A stretch of DNA of 64,000 bases from CAZKVJ01 sp964556225 (GCA_964556225.1 CAZKVJ010000006.1:1-64000), one strand, 5' to 3'. Positions 8,459-17,218 are shown, counted from the first letter of the stretch. Numbers and translations: made by a program. The notes: generated from the sequence alone by a model not told the origin.

Positions 8459-8517
8459 GGCGGCTCACGGTACCAGCGGGTTTCGCGAGCCGAGGAGCCG
8501 TCGGCCACAATGCAGCC

Positions 8518-9294
8518 ATGAACGTGATCGTGTGCGTGAAGCAGATCCCGGACCCGGCCGAGCCGGGCTCGCTGGATCCGGCGACCAACACGCTGAAGCG
8601 TGACGGCAAGCTCATCCTCGATGAGTCCGACAGCTACGGCGTCGAGATGGCGCTCCAGCTCGTCGACGCCGCCGGCGGGGGCGAGGTCAGCCTGGTGTCC
8701 ATGGCGCCGAACGGCGAGGTGTCCGGCATGCGCACCGCGCTGGCCATGGGCGCGGCCAAGGGCGTGCTCGTGTCCGATCCGGCATTGCTCGGCTCCGACG
8801 CCCTGACCACGGCCAAGGTGCTCGCCGCCGCGGTGCGCCGCCTCGGTGGGGCAGACCTCGTCATCGCCGCCACCGAGTCGAGCGACGGCTACACGGGCAC
8901 CGTGCCCGAGCAGATGGCCGAGGTCCTGGGGCTGCCGTCGGTGACGTTCGCCAAGAAGGTCACCATCGACGGCGGCACCCTTCGAGCCGACCGCCAGACC
9001 GAGGCCGGCTACGACGAGGTGACCTGCCCCCTGCCGGCGGTCATCAGCGTCACCGCAGGTGTGGTCGAACCCCGCTACCCCAGCTTCAAGGGGATCATGG
9101 CGGCGAAGTCGAAGCCGGTCGACACCGTCACGGCGGCCGATCTCGGCGTGACGCCGGTCGGCTGGGCCGGCGCCGGCCAGCAGATCACCACGGTCGCACA
9201 GGCCGAGGCCCGCCAGGCGGGCGAGATCGTCGAGGACGACGGTGAGGGCTTCACGAAGGTCGTGGCGTTCCTCGAGAACCTGAAGGTCATCTGA
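8518..9294 (+). CDS. etfB: Electron transfer flavoprotein subunit beta
   Basis: A 258-residue EtfB. The N-terminus MNVIVCVKQIPDP and the signature region (AMGAAKGVLVSDPALLGSDALTTAKVLAA, ATESSDGYTGTVPEQMAEVLGLPSVTF) are typical. It forms a heterodimer with EtfA carrying FAD and AMP and takes electrons from acyl-CoA dehydrogenases. ATG 8518 lies 6 nt after a CACAAT -10, so translation is probably leaderless. etfA follows 14 nt downstream. An acyl-CoA dehydrogenase gene at 21955 is a possible electron donor. Confidence 0.95.
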   Translation: MNVIVCVKQIPDPAEPGSLDPATNTLKRDGKLILDESDSYGVEMALQLVDAAGGGEVSLVSMAPNGEVSGMRTALAMGAAKGVLVSDPALLGSDALTTAKVLAAAVRRLGGADLVIAATESSDGYTGTVPEQMAEVLGLPSVTFAKKVTIDGGTLRADRQTEAGYDEVTCPLPAVISVTAGVVEPRYPSFKGIMAAKSKPVDTVTAADLGVTPVGWAGAGQQITTVAQAEARQAGEIVEDDGEGFTKVVAFLENLKVI

Positions 9295-9308
9295 GGAGGC
9301 ACGGCACC

Positions 9309-10280
9309 ATGGCCATCAACAGCATCTGGGTGTTCGGTCAGCTCGCCGGAGGTGCCCCCACCTCCGCCACGCTCGAGCTCGTCACCAAGGCCCGCTCGCT
9401 CGGCGCGAGCGTGACCGCCTTCGTCGGCTCGGCGGTGGACGGTGCATCGGCGGCGTCGCTCGGCGAGTACGGCGCGTCGAAGGTGTACGCCACGGGCGAC
9501 CTCGGCGGGCGCCTGCCCGGCGTCGCGGTCGCGGCGGCGATGAAGGCGGTGATCGACGGCGGTGACGCGCCGGACCTCGTCATGTTCCCGCAGAGCTACG
9601 AGGGCCGCGACGTCATGTCCCGGCTGTCGGTGAAGCTCGACAAGACGGTGCTCACCAACAACATCGACATCGCGGTCGACGGCGACACGGTCAGCACCAC
9701 CACGCCCGTGTTCGGCGGCAACGTGCTCGTCACCACGGCGTTCACCGGCTCCGGTCCCTACCTCGCGGCGTTCCGGCCGAAGAGCTTCGCGGCGGAGCCG
9801 TCGGGCGGCGGCGCCGCAGAGGTCGTTGCCGCGGCGGTGCCCGACCTCGGCACCACCGGCACGGCCACGGTCACCGCGGTCCACGTCGAGGAGAGCACCG
9901 GCCCCAAGCTCGACGAGGCCGACATCGTGGTGGCCGGTGGTCGGGGCCTGGGCGACAAGGACAAGTACGAGATGATCGAGCAGCTGGCCAAGCTGCTGAA
10001 GGGCGCGCCGGGCGCGTCGCGAGCGATCGTCGACGCCGGCTGGGTGCCCTACAGCTACCAGGTCGGCCAGACCGGCAAGGTCGTGAAGCCGAGCGTCTAC
10101 ATTGCGGCGGGCATCTCCGGGGCCACCCAGCACATGGTGGGCATGAAGGGCTCGAAGAACATCATCGCGATCAACAAGGACAAGGAGGCGCCGATCTTCG
10201 CGATCGCCGACCTCGGCATCGTGGGCGACGTCCACAAGGTGCTGCCCAAGCTGATCGAAGCGCTCCAGGCTCGCGGCTGA
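9309..10280 (+). CDS. etfA: Electron transfer flavoprotein subunit alpha
   Basis: A 323-residue EtfA. The FAD-binding C-terminal part is plain: VVAGGRGLGDKDKYEMIEQLA, VDAGWVPYSYQVGQTGKVVKPSVYIAAGISGATQH, and AINKDKEAPIFAIADLGIVGDVHKVLP. It partners EtfB to pass electrons from dehydrogenases to the respiratory chain. ATG 9309 follows GAGGAGG with a good spacing. It ends 9 bp from a convergent gene with a hairpin between them. Confidence 0.95.
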   Translation: MAINSIWVFGQLAGGAPTSATLELVTKARSLGASVTAFVGSAVDGASAASLGEYGASKVYATGDLGGRLPGVAVAAAMKAVIDGGDAPDLVMFPQSYEGRDVMSRLSVKLDKTVLTNNIDIAVDGDTVSTTTPVFGGNVLVTTAFTGSGPYLAAFRPKSFAAEPSGGGAAEVVAAAVPDLGTTGTATVTAVHVEESTGPKLDEADIVVAGGRGLGDKDKYEMIEQLAKLLKGAPGASRAIVDAGWVPYSYQVGQTGKVVKPSVYIAAGISGATQHMVGMKGSKNIIAINKDKEAPIFAIADLGIVGDVHKVLPKLIEALQARG

Positions 10281-10283
10281 CCT

Positions 10284-10299
10284 CGCCCGTCAGCGGGCG
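10284..10299. terminator. Bidirectional hairpin between etfA and convergent gene
   Basis: CGCCCG-TCAG-CGGGCG, a perfect 6-bp stem. The stop codon of the minus-strand gene (10290-10292) lies in the loop. There is no T-tract, as in many actinobacterial terminators. Confidence 0.5.
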
Positions 10300-11297
10300 T
10301 CGCGGGCGGAGATCGCCCAGGCGAGACCGTCGTCGGGGTCTTCCACGACCAGCTGCAGCTCCCAGCCGAGCGCAGGTTCCGCCGCGTCCCACCACCACCA
10401 GTCGAGCTCGGTGACGATCGCCCCGAGCTCGTCCGGTGGGATCGGCCAGCGATCCACGACCCCGCCGAGCGCGGCCGCGGTCCACCAGGCACCGAAGCGT
10501 CCGAGCGCGCCGCCGCGCCGGCGTCCGTGCGCCCCGCCGCTGGCTCCCGCCCATGCCATCCAGGCGAGAGCCACCGAGCCGTCGACGGGTGCGACCCGGG
10601 CCCGCCGCAGGCCGAGCGCGCCCAGCGCCTCGGCCAGCCCCCCCTCCACGGCGACCACCTCGGCGCGACCGTCGGAGCTCGCGGTCCACGGCTCGACGAG
10701 CATGCGCACGGCCTCGACGACCTCGTGGTCTTCGATCTCGGTCGCGCCGGGTTGCGGGCGGAGCTCGACGAGGTCCGTGGGGAGCTCCGGCGTCGGGAAC
10801 GTGGCGTGCTCCGGGGTGTACTCGGCCAGGGCGTAGTCCGGTTCCCACGGCTGGAGCGCGTACGGCATCTCCAGCACGTTGGGCAGGTGATCCGCGCCGG
10901 CCACGGCCTCGCCGCGCAGCACCCGTTCGTGGGCCACGAGCGACGCCTGTGGACCGTCGATCAGCGGGCCCAGCTCGTCCCAACGGTGGTGCTGGGCGAC
11001 CACCTCGGTCAGCGGCCCGAGCGTGAACCGGCCGGCGTCCTCGGTGAGCACGCCGGCCGCCCACGGGCCGGGGGCCAGCAGGGCGAGTCGGTACTCGGCG
11101 AGCGTCGCCGCCGGCCACAGCTGGCGGCCGGTGGCGACCGCCAGCCGGCAGCGGTCGCGCAGACGGCGCAACCCGTCCCAGTCGCCGGCGTGGGTGCGTT
11201 CGTCGACCAGGCGCACGAGCGAGTCGAGGTCGGCCCGGGCGACGAGCGGGTCCAGGACCGGGTCGTCGGCGTCGCCGGGGCTCAGATGACCGGCCAC
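10290..11297 (-). CDS. Hypothetical protein, last gene of the SCO1664/DUF3090 operon
   Basis: A 335-residue protein I do not recognise. It is soluble. The N-terminal half looks helical (LDSLVRLVDERTHAGDWDGLRRLRDRCRLAV...LAEYRLALLAPGPWAA). The C-terminal half contains EDHEVVEAVRMLVEPWTASSDGRAEVVAVEGGLAEAL and a tryptophan-rich stretch TELDWWWWDAAEPALGWELQL. GTG 11297 overlaps the end of the SCO1664-type gene by 16 bp, so it is in the same operon and likely works with it. Upstream extension of the frame lies inside that gene and was rejected. Confidence 0.7.
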   Translation of the reverse strand: MAGHLSPGDADDPVLDPLVARADLDSLVRLVDERTHAGDWDGLRRLRDRCRLAVATGRQLWPAATLAEYRLALLAPGPWAAGVLTEDAGRFTLGPLTEVVAQHHRWDELGPLIDGPQASLVAHERVLRGEAVAGADHLPNVLEMPYALQPWEPDYALAEYTPEHATFPTPELPTDLVELRPQPGATEIEDHEVVEAVRMLVEPWTASSDGRAEVVAVEGGLAEALGALGLRRARVAPVDGSVALAWMAWAGASGGAHGRRRGGALGRFGAWWTAAALGGVVDRWPIPPDELGAIVTELDWWWWDAAEPALGWELQLVVEDPDDGLAWAISARDAR

Positions 11298-11983
11298 GGG
11301 TAGCGCCGTCCGCTGGCGTCGATCGGCAGCACGGCCCGCTCCACCACGAGTCGCGCTCGCTCGCGCACCGCCTCGACCTCGTCGGCGGTGAGCAGCGCCG
11401 CGACTGCGCTGGGCACCTCGAGGGCGACCTGCTCGACGGCACCGAGCAGCGCGGGCGGGATGGCCTCGCCGCCGAACTCCCAGATGACCGTGCGCAGCTT
11501 GAACTCGGCGGAGAAGCACAGCCCGTTGTCGATGGCCCACACCCGCCCGTCGCGGCCGAGCAGGCAGTGCCCACCCTTGCGGTCCGTGTTGTTGGCGATG
11601 AGGTCGAACACGGCGATCACCCGGAGCTGGTCGTGGAGGTCCGGCCGCTCCTCGTACAACGTGAAGTAGTGCTGCTCGTGGTCGGCGTCGACGAACAGCT
11701 GGACGCTTCCCTCGCCGAGGGGGCCGCCGCGCAGCACCGTCGGGGGGACCACCCCCACCCCCATGGCCTCCGACAGCTCGAACGCCGCGACCTCACGACG
11801 GTGCAGCCCGGGTGGGAAGTCCCAGAGAGGTCGCTCGCCGCGCACCGGCTTGTAGACGCCCTGGGTGCAGGTGTCGCCGGAGCGGATGGTGACGAGGAAC
11901 GTGGCGTTCGAGCTCCATGGCAGGCGACCTTCGACCTCGATGTCGCCGTGGCGCAACAGGTCGAGGGTCTCGTCGCTCGCCAT
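11282..11983 (-). CDS. SCO1664 family protein (PI3/4-kinase-like fold)
   Basis: A 233-residue member of the SCO1664 family, the counterpart of Rv2133c. Kinase-like features include a conserved lysine region CTQGVYKPVRGERPLWDFPPGLHRREVAAFELSEAMG, FDLIANNTDRKGGHCL (catalytic-loop-like NNTDRK) and AIDNGLCF (metal-binding DNG). The substrate is unknown. ATG 11981-11983 overlaps the stop of the DUF3090 gene (TGATG). Phosphatase, DUF3090 and SCO1664 appear in the same order as in mycobacteria. Confidence 0.87.
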   Translation of the reverse strand: MASDETLDLLRHGDIEVEGRLPWSSNATFLVTIRSGDTCTQGVYKPVRGERPLWDFPPGLHRREVAAFELSEAMGVGVVPPTVLRGGPLGEGSVQLFVDADHEQHYFTLYEERPDLHDQLRVIAVFDLIANNTDRKGGHCLLGRDGRVWAIDNGLCFSAEFKLRTVIWEFGGEAIPPALLGAVEQVALEVPSAVAALLTADEVEAVRERARLVVERAVLPIDASGRRYPWPVI

Positions 11984-12498
11984 CAGTTCATCCGGGGGCA
12001 CGCGTGGCCGTCAGGGTCCATGGGGCCGCCGCAGAACAGACAGGTCGGCCGTCCGGCCGCCACCACCAGGTCCGCCTGCTCGCAGAACGCCTCGACCTGG
12101 CCGCGGCTGAGGAGGGCGCGAAGACGTCCCCGATCGATGGGCTCGGCCGGGCCCTCGTCGTCGTCCTCGTCCTCGCCGGGCACCAGTTCCTCGAGCTGGA
12201 CGACGAACCGGTCGGCGTCGCGGTCGTAGCCGAGGCCGATCGATCCGAGCACGAACGCCGGCTCGCCCGGGTCGGCAAGGTCCATGGCGGCGGCCACCGG
12301 GAGGTCGGCCGCCGGCGGGAGGTCCTTGAGCAGGCCGCGCAGGTACTGGGCGAGCGCCGCCACCTGCTGCTTCTCGCACCTCACCGTGACCTGCTGACCG
12401 GTGGCGCGGGCCTGGATGAAGAACGTCCGCTGTCCGGGCGGGCCGATGGCGTCGGTGGTGAAGGCGTCGACGTGGTCGAACTCGTGGTGCTCGGGCAT
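11983..12498 (-). CDS. DUF3090 family protein
   Basis: A 171-residue protein matching the Rv2134c family. Its core is GPPGQRTFFIQARATGQQVTVRCEKQQVAALAQYLRGLL, followed by an acidic stretch EDEDDDE and a C-terminal zinc-ribbon-like CLFCGGPMDPDGHACPRMN. Function is unknown. It is coupled to the downstream SCO1664-type gene by a 1-base overlap and lies 8 nt after the phosphatase gene, so the three form one operon. Confidence 0.88.
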   Translation of the reverse strand: MPEHHEFDHVDAFTTDAIGPPGQRTFFIQARATGQQVTVRCEKQQVAALAQYLRGLLKDLPPAADLPVAAAMDLADPGEPAFVLGSIGLGYDRDADRFVVQLEELVPGEDEDDDEGPAEPIDRGRLRALLSRGQVEAFCEQADLVVAAGRPTCLFCGGPMDPDGHACPRMN

Positions 12499-12506
12499 GG
12501 CGTCGT

Positions 12507-13151
12507 TCAGGAGGGTCGCAGGTCGCTGAGCGAGCCGCCGGTGGAGTTGACGGTCAGCACGATGGGTCCGGTCGGGGTGTGGGCGATGGCGCTGATCGAG
12601 CAGGTGGAGATCACGATGCGCTGGAACAGGTCGAGGTGGGTGCCCACGGCGTGGGCCACGGCGGCCTTGATGGGGTCGGCATGCGACACGCACACGATGA
12701 CGCCGCCGGGGTGGAGCGCGCGGAGGCGCTCGAGCGCGGTGACGATGCGGGTCTGCATGCCGGTGAAGCTCTCGCCGTCGGGGAAGCGGAACTGCGACGG
12801 TGCCCGCTGGACGGCGGACCACTCGGGCCGGCGCATCAGCTCCTTCAGCGGACGGCCGGTCCAGCTCCCGAAGTCGCACTCGGTCAGGCCGCGCTCGACG
12901 TGCACCCGCTGGTCAGTGGCGGCCGCGATCGGGGCCGCCGTCTCACGGGCCCGTTCGAGGGGCGAGGCGTAGACGGCGTCGATGCGGGGCAGCTCGGCAA
13001 TGCGGGCGGCGGCTCGCTCGGCCTGCTGGCGGCCGGATTCGGACAGGTGCAGGCCCTTGGCCCGCCCCGGCAGCACCGTGCCGGTCGTTGCGGTCTGGCC
13101 GTGGCGCACCAGGAGCACGAGTGTCGGCGGGGTGGACGTCCTCTTCGCCAT
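12507..13151 (-). CDS. Histidine phosphatase family protein (MSMEG_4193-type)
   Basis: A 214-residue phosphoglycerate-mutase-like phosphatase. The phospho-acceptor motif is LVRHGQTATTG. The second catalytic histidine is in VCVSHADPIKAAVAHAVG, and ASPLERARETAAPIA and GLTECDFGSWTGRPLKEL are also conserved. It corresponds to Rv2135c/MSMEG_4193 and heads the phosphatase-DUF3090-SCO1664 operon. The actual substrate is not known. ATG 13149-13151 overlaps the divergent glycosylase region. Confidence 0.9.
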   Translation of the reverse strand: MAKRTSTPPTLVLLVRHGQTATTGTVLPGRAKGLHLSESGRQQAERAAARIAELPRIDAVYASPLERARETAAPIAAATDQRVHVERGLTECDFGSWTGRPLKELMRRPEWSAVQRAPSQFRFPDGESFTGMQTRIVTALERLRALHPGGVIVCVSHADPIKAAVAHAVGTHLDLFQRIVISTCSISAIAHTPTGPIVLTVNSTGGSLSDLRPS

Positions 13152-13176
13152 GTCGGCGCCAACCTACTGTCGTCGC

Positions 13177-13884
13177 GTGCGATCCGAACCGGCACCGGAC
13201 ACGATCGAGGTCCTGCGCACCGACATCGTCGCCTGCCGGGCCTGCCCACGTCTGGTGGCCTGGCGCGAGCAGGTCGCTCGTGAGCGCCGGGCCGCGTTCC
13301 GGGACCAGGAGTACTGGGGCCGGCCGGTGCCCGGGTTCGGTGATCCTCGGGCCCGGCTCCTGGTGCTCGGGTTGGCACCGGCGGCCCACGGCGCCAACCG
13401 CACCGGCCGGGTCTTCACCGGCGACCGCAGCGGGGACTGGCTGTATCGAGCCCTCTTCCGGGCCGGCCTGGCCAACCAGGCGACTTCGGTGGCGGTCGAC
13501 GACGGGCTGGCCCTGCGTGACACCTGGGTGACGGCGGCCGTGAAGTGCGCGCCCCCGGGGAACGCGCCGACCGGTGACGAGCGTCAGCGCTGCCGTCCGT
13601 TCCTCGAAAGGGAGCTGGCGCTGCTGGACCGGTTGCGGGTGGTGCTGTGCCTCGGCCAGGTCGCGTACGACGCCGCCTGCGCCCAGCTCGGGGTGCGGCC
13701 CCGCCCCCGCTTCGGTCACGGGGTGGAGGTCGCCGCTGGCCCCCTCACGCTGGTGTGCTCGTTCCATCCCAGCCAGCAGAACACGTTCACCGGCCGCCTC
13801 TCGGAGGCGATGCTCGACGCCGTCGTCACCCGCGCGGGGGCCCTCGCCGCCACCCCACCCACCCCGACGAAGGGGGTCAGGTAG
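13177..13884 (+). CDS. Uracil-DNA glycosylase family 5 (UdgB-type)
   Basis: A 235-residue Fe-S uracil-DNA glycosylase. CRACPRL provides cluster cysteines. The family 5 active site GLAPAAHGANRTGRVFTGDRSGDWL has alanine in place of the usual catalytic residue. TAAVKCAPPGNAPTGDERQRC follows, and the second motif is HPSQQNTFTGRLS. The enzyme removes uracil, and often hypoxanthine, from DNA. GTG 13177 sits 6 nt after TACTGT (leaderless); ATG 13150 is also in frame. The 3' end overlaps the convergent FrhB-like gene by 8 bp. Confidence 0.9.
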   Translation: MRSEPAPDTIEVLRTDIVACRACPRLVAWREQVARERRAAFRDQEYWGRPVPGFGDPRARLLVLGLAPAAHGANRTGRVFTGDRSGDWLYRALFRAGLANQATSVAVDDGLALRDTWVTAAVKCAPPGNAPTGDERQRCRPFLERELALLDRLRVVLCLGQVAYDAACAQLGVRPRPRFGHGVEVAAGPLTLVCSFHPSQQNTFTGRLSEAMLDAVVTRAGALAATPPTPTKGVR

Positions 13885-15073
13885 CGGGCGTGTCCGCCGG
13901 GGCCTTCTTCTTGGGGGGTGGGACGCCCACGGCGGGGGACGGGTCGGCGAAGGCCGGCCAGCGGCGACGGCTGACGATCGACAGCGTGCGCAGGAGCTTC
14001 ATCGCCTTGTCGTCCTCCTGGGCGGGGCGGGCGATGATCGAGCCGTCGGCGATCATCCGGTCGATGACCTCCTCGCCGAGCTCGGTGCGCACGATCGTGA
14101 GCGTCCACGCATCGTCCTCACCGATGCCACCGGTGGAGATGTCGGCGTGCTCGGCGGAGAAGTCCGGGCAGTGCTTGCACCCCTCGCGGGTCCACTGATG
14201 GCACTCCTTGAGGTCGATCTCGTGGTACGAGCCGTCCTTCATCCAGATCTGGAAGACGCCCTTGATGTTCATCTTCACCATCTCGGACTTCTTCAGGCCG
14301 TACTTGGCCTCGAACAGCTCCGGGAAGATGGCGTCGTCGAACGTCTTGGAGCACAAGAGGCCGATGTTGAACAGGAACGGCTTGGACACCTTGCCGGCCT
14401 TGCGGTCCCACATGGTGGGCGGTGACGACACCTGGCAGCCCATGCCGACCAGGGCCAGCCGGCTCAGCCCGGCGGCCTTGGCGTCGCGGAGCGCGAGCGG
14501 GTTCGCGCAGTACGTGTAGCGGCTGCCGGCCGTGGCCAGTACCTCGTCCGGGGTGCGAACGAGCGTCGGCCGGGCCTTCCACGCGTCGTCGGGCTCGACC
14601 CCGGAGACCATCGCCGCCTCGATGTAGTCGTGCTCGAGCAGCCACAGCAGCATGGCCGACACGAAGCCACCGTCCTGGCCGGCGCCGTGCACCCGGTCGT
14701 CCGCCGCCCGCGTGAGCAGCAACCGGCGCCAGATCCCGGACATCTCGTCCGGCTCGCGCACCCGCCCGAACAGGTGGGTGTCGGCGGCCGGCTCCCACGC
14801 CCGGAACCGAGGGCAGGCTCGGGTGCAGGTGGTGCACCCCTTCTCGCCGTGGATGCAGTTGTCGGGGCCGAGCTCGGCTTCGAGGTGGAACGGCTTGTAC
14901 TTCCCCTCGGTGTGCTCGTAGCCGATCACGTCGTGCGGGCAGGTGACCACGCATCCCGCGCATCCGGTGCACAGCCCGGTCGTGATGACCTCGGCGTACA
15001 GCTCCTTCCACTGTGCCGTCCAGCGCCCGGGCGCGGCGGTGGACGCGGGGGACCCGGTCTCGGTCGCGGTCAT
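13877..15073 (-). CDS. FrhB-like coenzyme F420 hydrogenase/dehydrogenase beta subunit family
   Basis: A 398-residue iron-sulfur flavoprotein-like enzyme. The N-terminal ferredoxin segment has CTGCAGCVVTCP (about residues 35-46) and CIHGEKGCTTCTRACPR. The PF04422/PF04432 body includes GQDGGFVSAMLLWLLEH, MGCQVSSPPTM and further cysteines in CHQWTREGCKHCPDF. Relatives couple F420H2 to ferredoxin or another acceptor. The C-terminus ends in a lysine/proline tail. It has its own leaderless -10 (TAGATT, 6 nt before ATG) but lies only 38 bp after glnK, so nitrogen co-regulation is possible. The true substrate is unknown. Confidence 0.82.
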   Translation of the reverse strand: MTATETGSPASTAAPGRWTAQWKELYAEVITTGLCTGCAGCVVTCPHDVIGYEHTEGKYKPFHLEAELGPDNCIHGEKGCTTCTRACPRFRAWEPAADTHLFGRVREPDEMSGIWRRLLLTRAADDRVHGAGQDGGFVSAMLLWLLEHDYIEAAMVSGVEPDDAWKARPTLVRTPDEVLATAGSRYTYCANPLALRDAKAAGLSRLALVGMGCQVSSPPTMWDRKAGKVSKPFLFNIGLLCSKTFDDAIFPELFEAKYGLKKSEMVKMNIKGVFQIWMKDGSYHEIDLKECHQWTREGCKHCPDFSAEHADISTGGIGEDDAWTLTIVRTELGEEVIDRMIADGSIIARPAQEDDKAMKLLRTLSIVSRRRWPAFADPSPAVGVPPPKKKAPADTPAT

Positions 15074-15111
15074 GGCTCGAATCTACGCGGGTCCGCTCGC
15101 AGCCGGCGCGC

Positions 15112-15450
15112 TCAGACGGCGTCGGCGCCTTCCTGGCCCGTGCGGATCCGCACGATCCGCTCGACCTCCGTGACCCAGATCTTCCCGTCGCCGATCTTGC
15201 CCGTCACTGCGGCCTGGGTGATCGTGTCCACCACCGCGTCCACGGCGCTGTCCTCGACCACGATGTCGAGGCGTGCCTTGGGCACGAAGTCGATCTGGTA
15301 CTCGGCACCCCGATAGGTCTCGGTGTGGCCGCCCTGGCGTCCGAAGCCGCGGACCTCCGACACGGTCATACCCTGGACGCCGGCTGCCTTGAGGGCGTCC
15401 TTCACGTCGTCGAGCTTGAACGGCTTCACGATCGCTGTCACGAGCTTCAT
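15112..15450 (-). CDS. glnK: PII signal transduction protein (copy 1)
   Basis: A 112-residue PII protein. The T-loop GRQGGHTETYRGAEYQIDFVPK contains Tyr51, the site modified by GlnD-type enzymes. ATP-binding GKIGDGKIWV and the C-terminal signature are intact. PII binds ATP/ADP and 2-oxoglutarate and gates ammonium transporters. It lies 14 nt downstream of amt copy 1, the classical amt-glnK pairing. It is very similar to the second copy at 16857, differing mainly in the 58-70 region. Confidence 0.96.
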   Translation of the reverse strand: MKLVTAIVKPFKLDDVKDALKAAGVQGMTVSEVRGFGRQGGHTETYRGAEYQIDFVPKARLDIVVEDSAVDAVVDTITQAAVTGKIGDGKIWVTEVERIVRIRTGQEGADAV

Positions 15451-15464
15451 GTCCTCATCATCCT

Positions 15465-16709
15465 TCAGAACGGCTGGTAGGCGGTCTCGGCGTGCAGGCG
15501 CTGGTCGAGCCCGACGAGCTCGACCTCGCTCGACACCCGCAGCCCCATCGTGAGGTCGATGACCTTCGCGATCACCATGGTGGCGACGAAGCTGAAGGCG
15601 AACGTGGCGGCGGCGGCGATCGCCTGCTTGCCGAGCAGCTCGAGGCCGCCGCCGAAGAACAGCCCGTCGGCGCCGAGTGGGTTCACGGCCGTGTCGGCGA
15701 ACAGCCCGAGCAGGAGCGACCCGACGAGGCCACCCACGAGGTGCACCGCGATCACGTCGAGGCTGTCGTCGAACTTGAACCAGTACTTGAAGCGCAGGGC
15801 GCCGTAGCAGGCGAGCCCGGCGATCGCCCCGATGAGCACCCCGGCCATCCCGCCGACGAAGCCGGCGCAGGGGGTGATGGCCACGAGCCCGGCGACGGCG
15901 CCTGATGCCGCGCCGAGCGTGGTGGCGTGTCCGGTGTGGAGGCGCTCGGCGAGCAGCCAGGCGAGCATCGCGGCCGCTGCGGCGAGCTGGGTGTTCACGA
16001 CGGCCTGCACCGCGATGCCGTTGGCGCCGAGCGCCGAGCCGGCGTTGAACCCCATCCAGCCGAACCAGAGGATCCCGGTGCCGAGCACCGTCAGCGCGAG
16101 GTTGTGCGGGGGCATCGGCTCGCTGCCCCAGCCGATCCTCGGCCCGATCAGCAGCACGACGGCGAGGGCGGCGGCGCCGGCGTTGATGTGCACCACGGCA
16201 CCACCCGCGAAGTCGAGGGCGCCGAGGTCAAACAGCCACCCGTTGGGGCTGAACACCCAGTGCGCGACGACCGGGTACACGAGGACGCTCCAGGCGCCGA
16301 TGAGCACGGCGTACGAGCCGAACTTGAGCCGGTCGGCGGTGGCGCCGGTGATCAGCGCGGGGGTGATCACGGCGAACATCATCTGGTACGCCATGAACAG
16401 CAGCGGGGGGATCACGAGGGCGAGGTCGCCCGTGTACCCCGGCAGCTCGGCGGTGGTCGCCACGTCCTTCAAGAACGCGAAGTCGAGGTTCCCGATGAGC
16501 GCGCCGCTGCCCCCGAACGCGAGCGAGAAGCCGATCGCGGCCCACAGCACGCTGATGAGCCCCATCGCGAACACGTTCTGCATCAGCATCGCCAGCACGT
16601 GCTTGACCCGGACCATCCCACCGTAGAAGAAGGCCAGGCCCGGGGTCATGAACAGCACGAGCGACGTGCTCATCAGCACCCAGGCAGTTGCGCCGGCGTC
16701 GATCTCCAT
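15465..16709 (-). CDS. amt: Ammonium transporter (copy 1)
   Basis: A 414-residue Amt/MEP/Rh protein with about 11 membrane helices. Visible motifs include FMTPGLAFFYGGMVRVKHVLAMLMQNV, LDFAGGAVVHINAGAAALA (first pore histidine), FGWMGFNAGSALGAN and the second pore histidine in VIAVHLVGGLVGSLLLG. It imports ammonium and is gated by PII. Unlike copy 2 it has no long cleaved N-terminal signal; it starts in the first helix region. It is preceded by a GlnR-type box and a TACGGT -10. Confidence 0.95.
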   Translation of the reverse strand: MEIDAGATAWVLMSTSLVLFMTPGLAFFYGGMVRVKHVLAMLMQNVFAMGLISVLWAAIGFSLAFGGSGALIGNLDFAFLKDVATTAELPGYTGDLALVIPPLLFMAYQMMFAVITPALITGATADRLKFGSYAVLIGAWSVLVYPVVAHWVFSPNGWLFDLGALDFAGGAVVHINAGAAALAVVLLIGPRIGWGSEPMPPHNLALTVLGTGILWFGWMGFNAGSALGANGIAVQAVVNTQLAAAAAMLAWLLAERLHTGHATTLGAASGAVAGLVAITPCAGFVGGMAGVLIGAIAGLACYGALRFKYWFKFDDSLDVIAVHLVGGLVGSLLLGLFADTAVNPLGADGLFFGGGLELLGKQAIAAAATFAFSFVATMVIAKVIDLTMGLRVSSEVELVGLDQRLHAETAYQPF

Positions 16710-16744
16710 CGGTCCCCCTTCGGGCGGCTCCTCCGTCGGGCGGC

Positions 16745-16787
16745 ACCGTAGGAGGCGGTGGTTTCCGGTCTGTTTCCACCATGTGAC
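16745..16787 (-). promoter_or_regulatory. GlnR-type nitrogen box and -10 of amt copy 1
   Basis: On the minus strand GTCAC-N6-GAAAC-N6-GAAAC (plus coordinates 16787 down to 16761) matches the actinobacterial GlnR consensus gTnAC-N6-GaAAc in 11-bp phase. It ends 10 bp before TACGGT (16750-16745). This places an activator over the -35 region. Confidence 0.7.
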
Positions 16788-16797
16788 CAGCGCGCGC

Positions 16798-16833
16798 GAG
16801 GGGCCGGCACCCTCGATCGGGTACCGGCCCCTC
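16798..16833 (-). terminator. Hairpin terminator after glnK copy 2
   Basis: A perfect 10-bp outer stem (GAGGGGCCGG with CCGGCCCCTC) and an inner ACCC/GGGT pairing around a 6-nt loop. It lies just past the glnK stop at 16857 and before the amt copy 1 promoter, separating the two cassettes. Confidence 0.7.
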
Positions 16834-16856
16834 CAGGTTCTGGCGCTGGGCGGGCG

Positions 16857-17195
16857 TCAGATCGCGCCGTCACCCTCCTCCCCGGTGCGGATCCGCACCA
16901 GGCGCTCGACGTCGCTGACCCAGATCTTGCCGTCGCCGATCTTGCCGGTGGCAGCGGCCGCCTTGATCGTGTCGACGACGGCGTCGGCGGTGGCGTCGTC
17001 GCACACGATCTCGACGGACATCTTGGGGACGAAGTCGATCTGGTACTCGGCGCCCCGGTAGGTCTCGGTGTGGCCGCCCTGGCGTCCGAAGCCGCGTACC
17101 TCCGAGACCGTCATCCCGGAGACCCCGGCCGCCTTGAGGGCGTCCTTCACGTCGTCGAGCTTGAACGGCTTGACGATGGCGGTGATGAGCTTCAT
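16857..17195 (-). CDS. glnK: PII signal transduction protein (copy 2)
   Basis: A 112-residue PII with the T-loop GGHTETYRGAEYQIDFVPK, Tyr51, and GKIGDGKIWVSDVERLVRIRTGEEG. ATG 17193-17195 is 23 nt after the amt copy 2 stop, so the two are co-transcribed. The long frame reading upstream into amt copy 2 is a shadow. Having two nearly identical PII proteins suggests each gates its own Amt. Confidence 0.96.
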   Translation of the reverse strand: MKLITAIVKPFKLDDVKDALKAAGVSGMTVSEVRGFGRQGGHTETYRGAEYQIDFVPKMSVEIVCDDATADAVVDTIKAAAATGKIGDGKIWVSDVERLVRIRTGEEGDGAI

Positions 17196-17218
17196 GTCGT
17201 TGTCTCCTGTCGTCGCCG

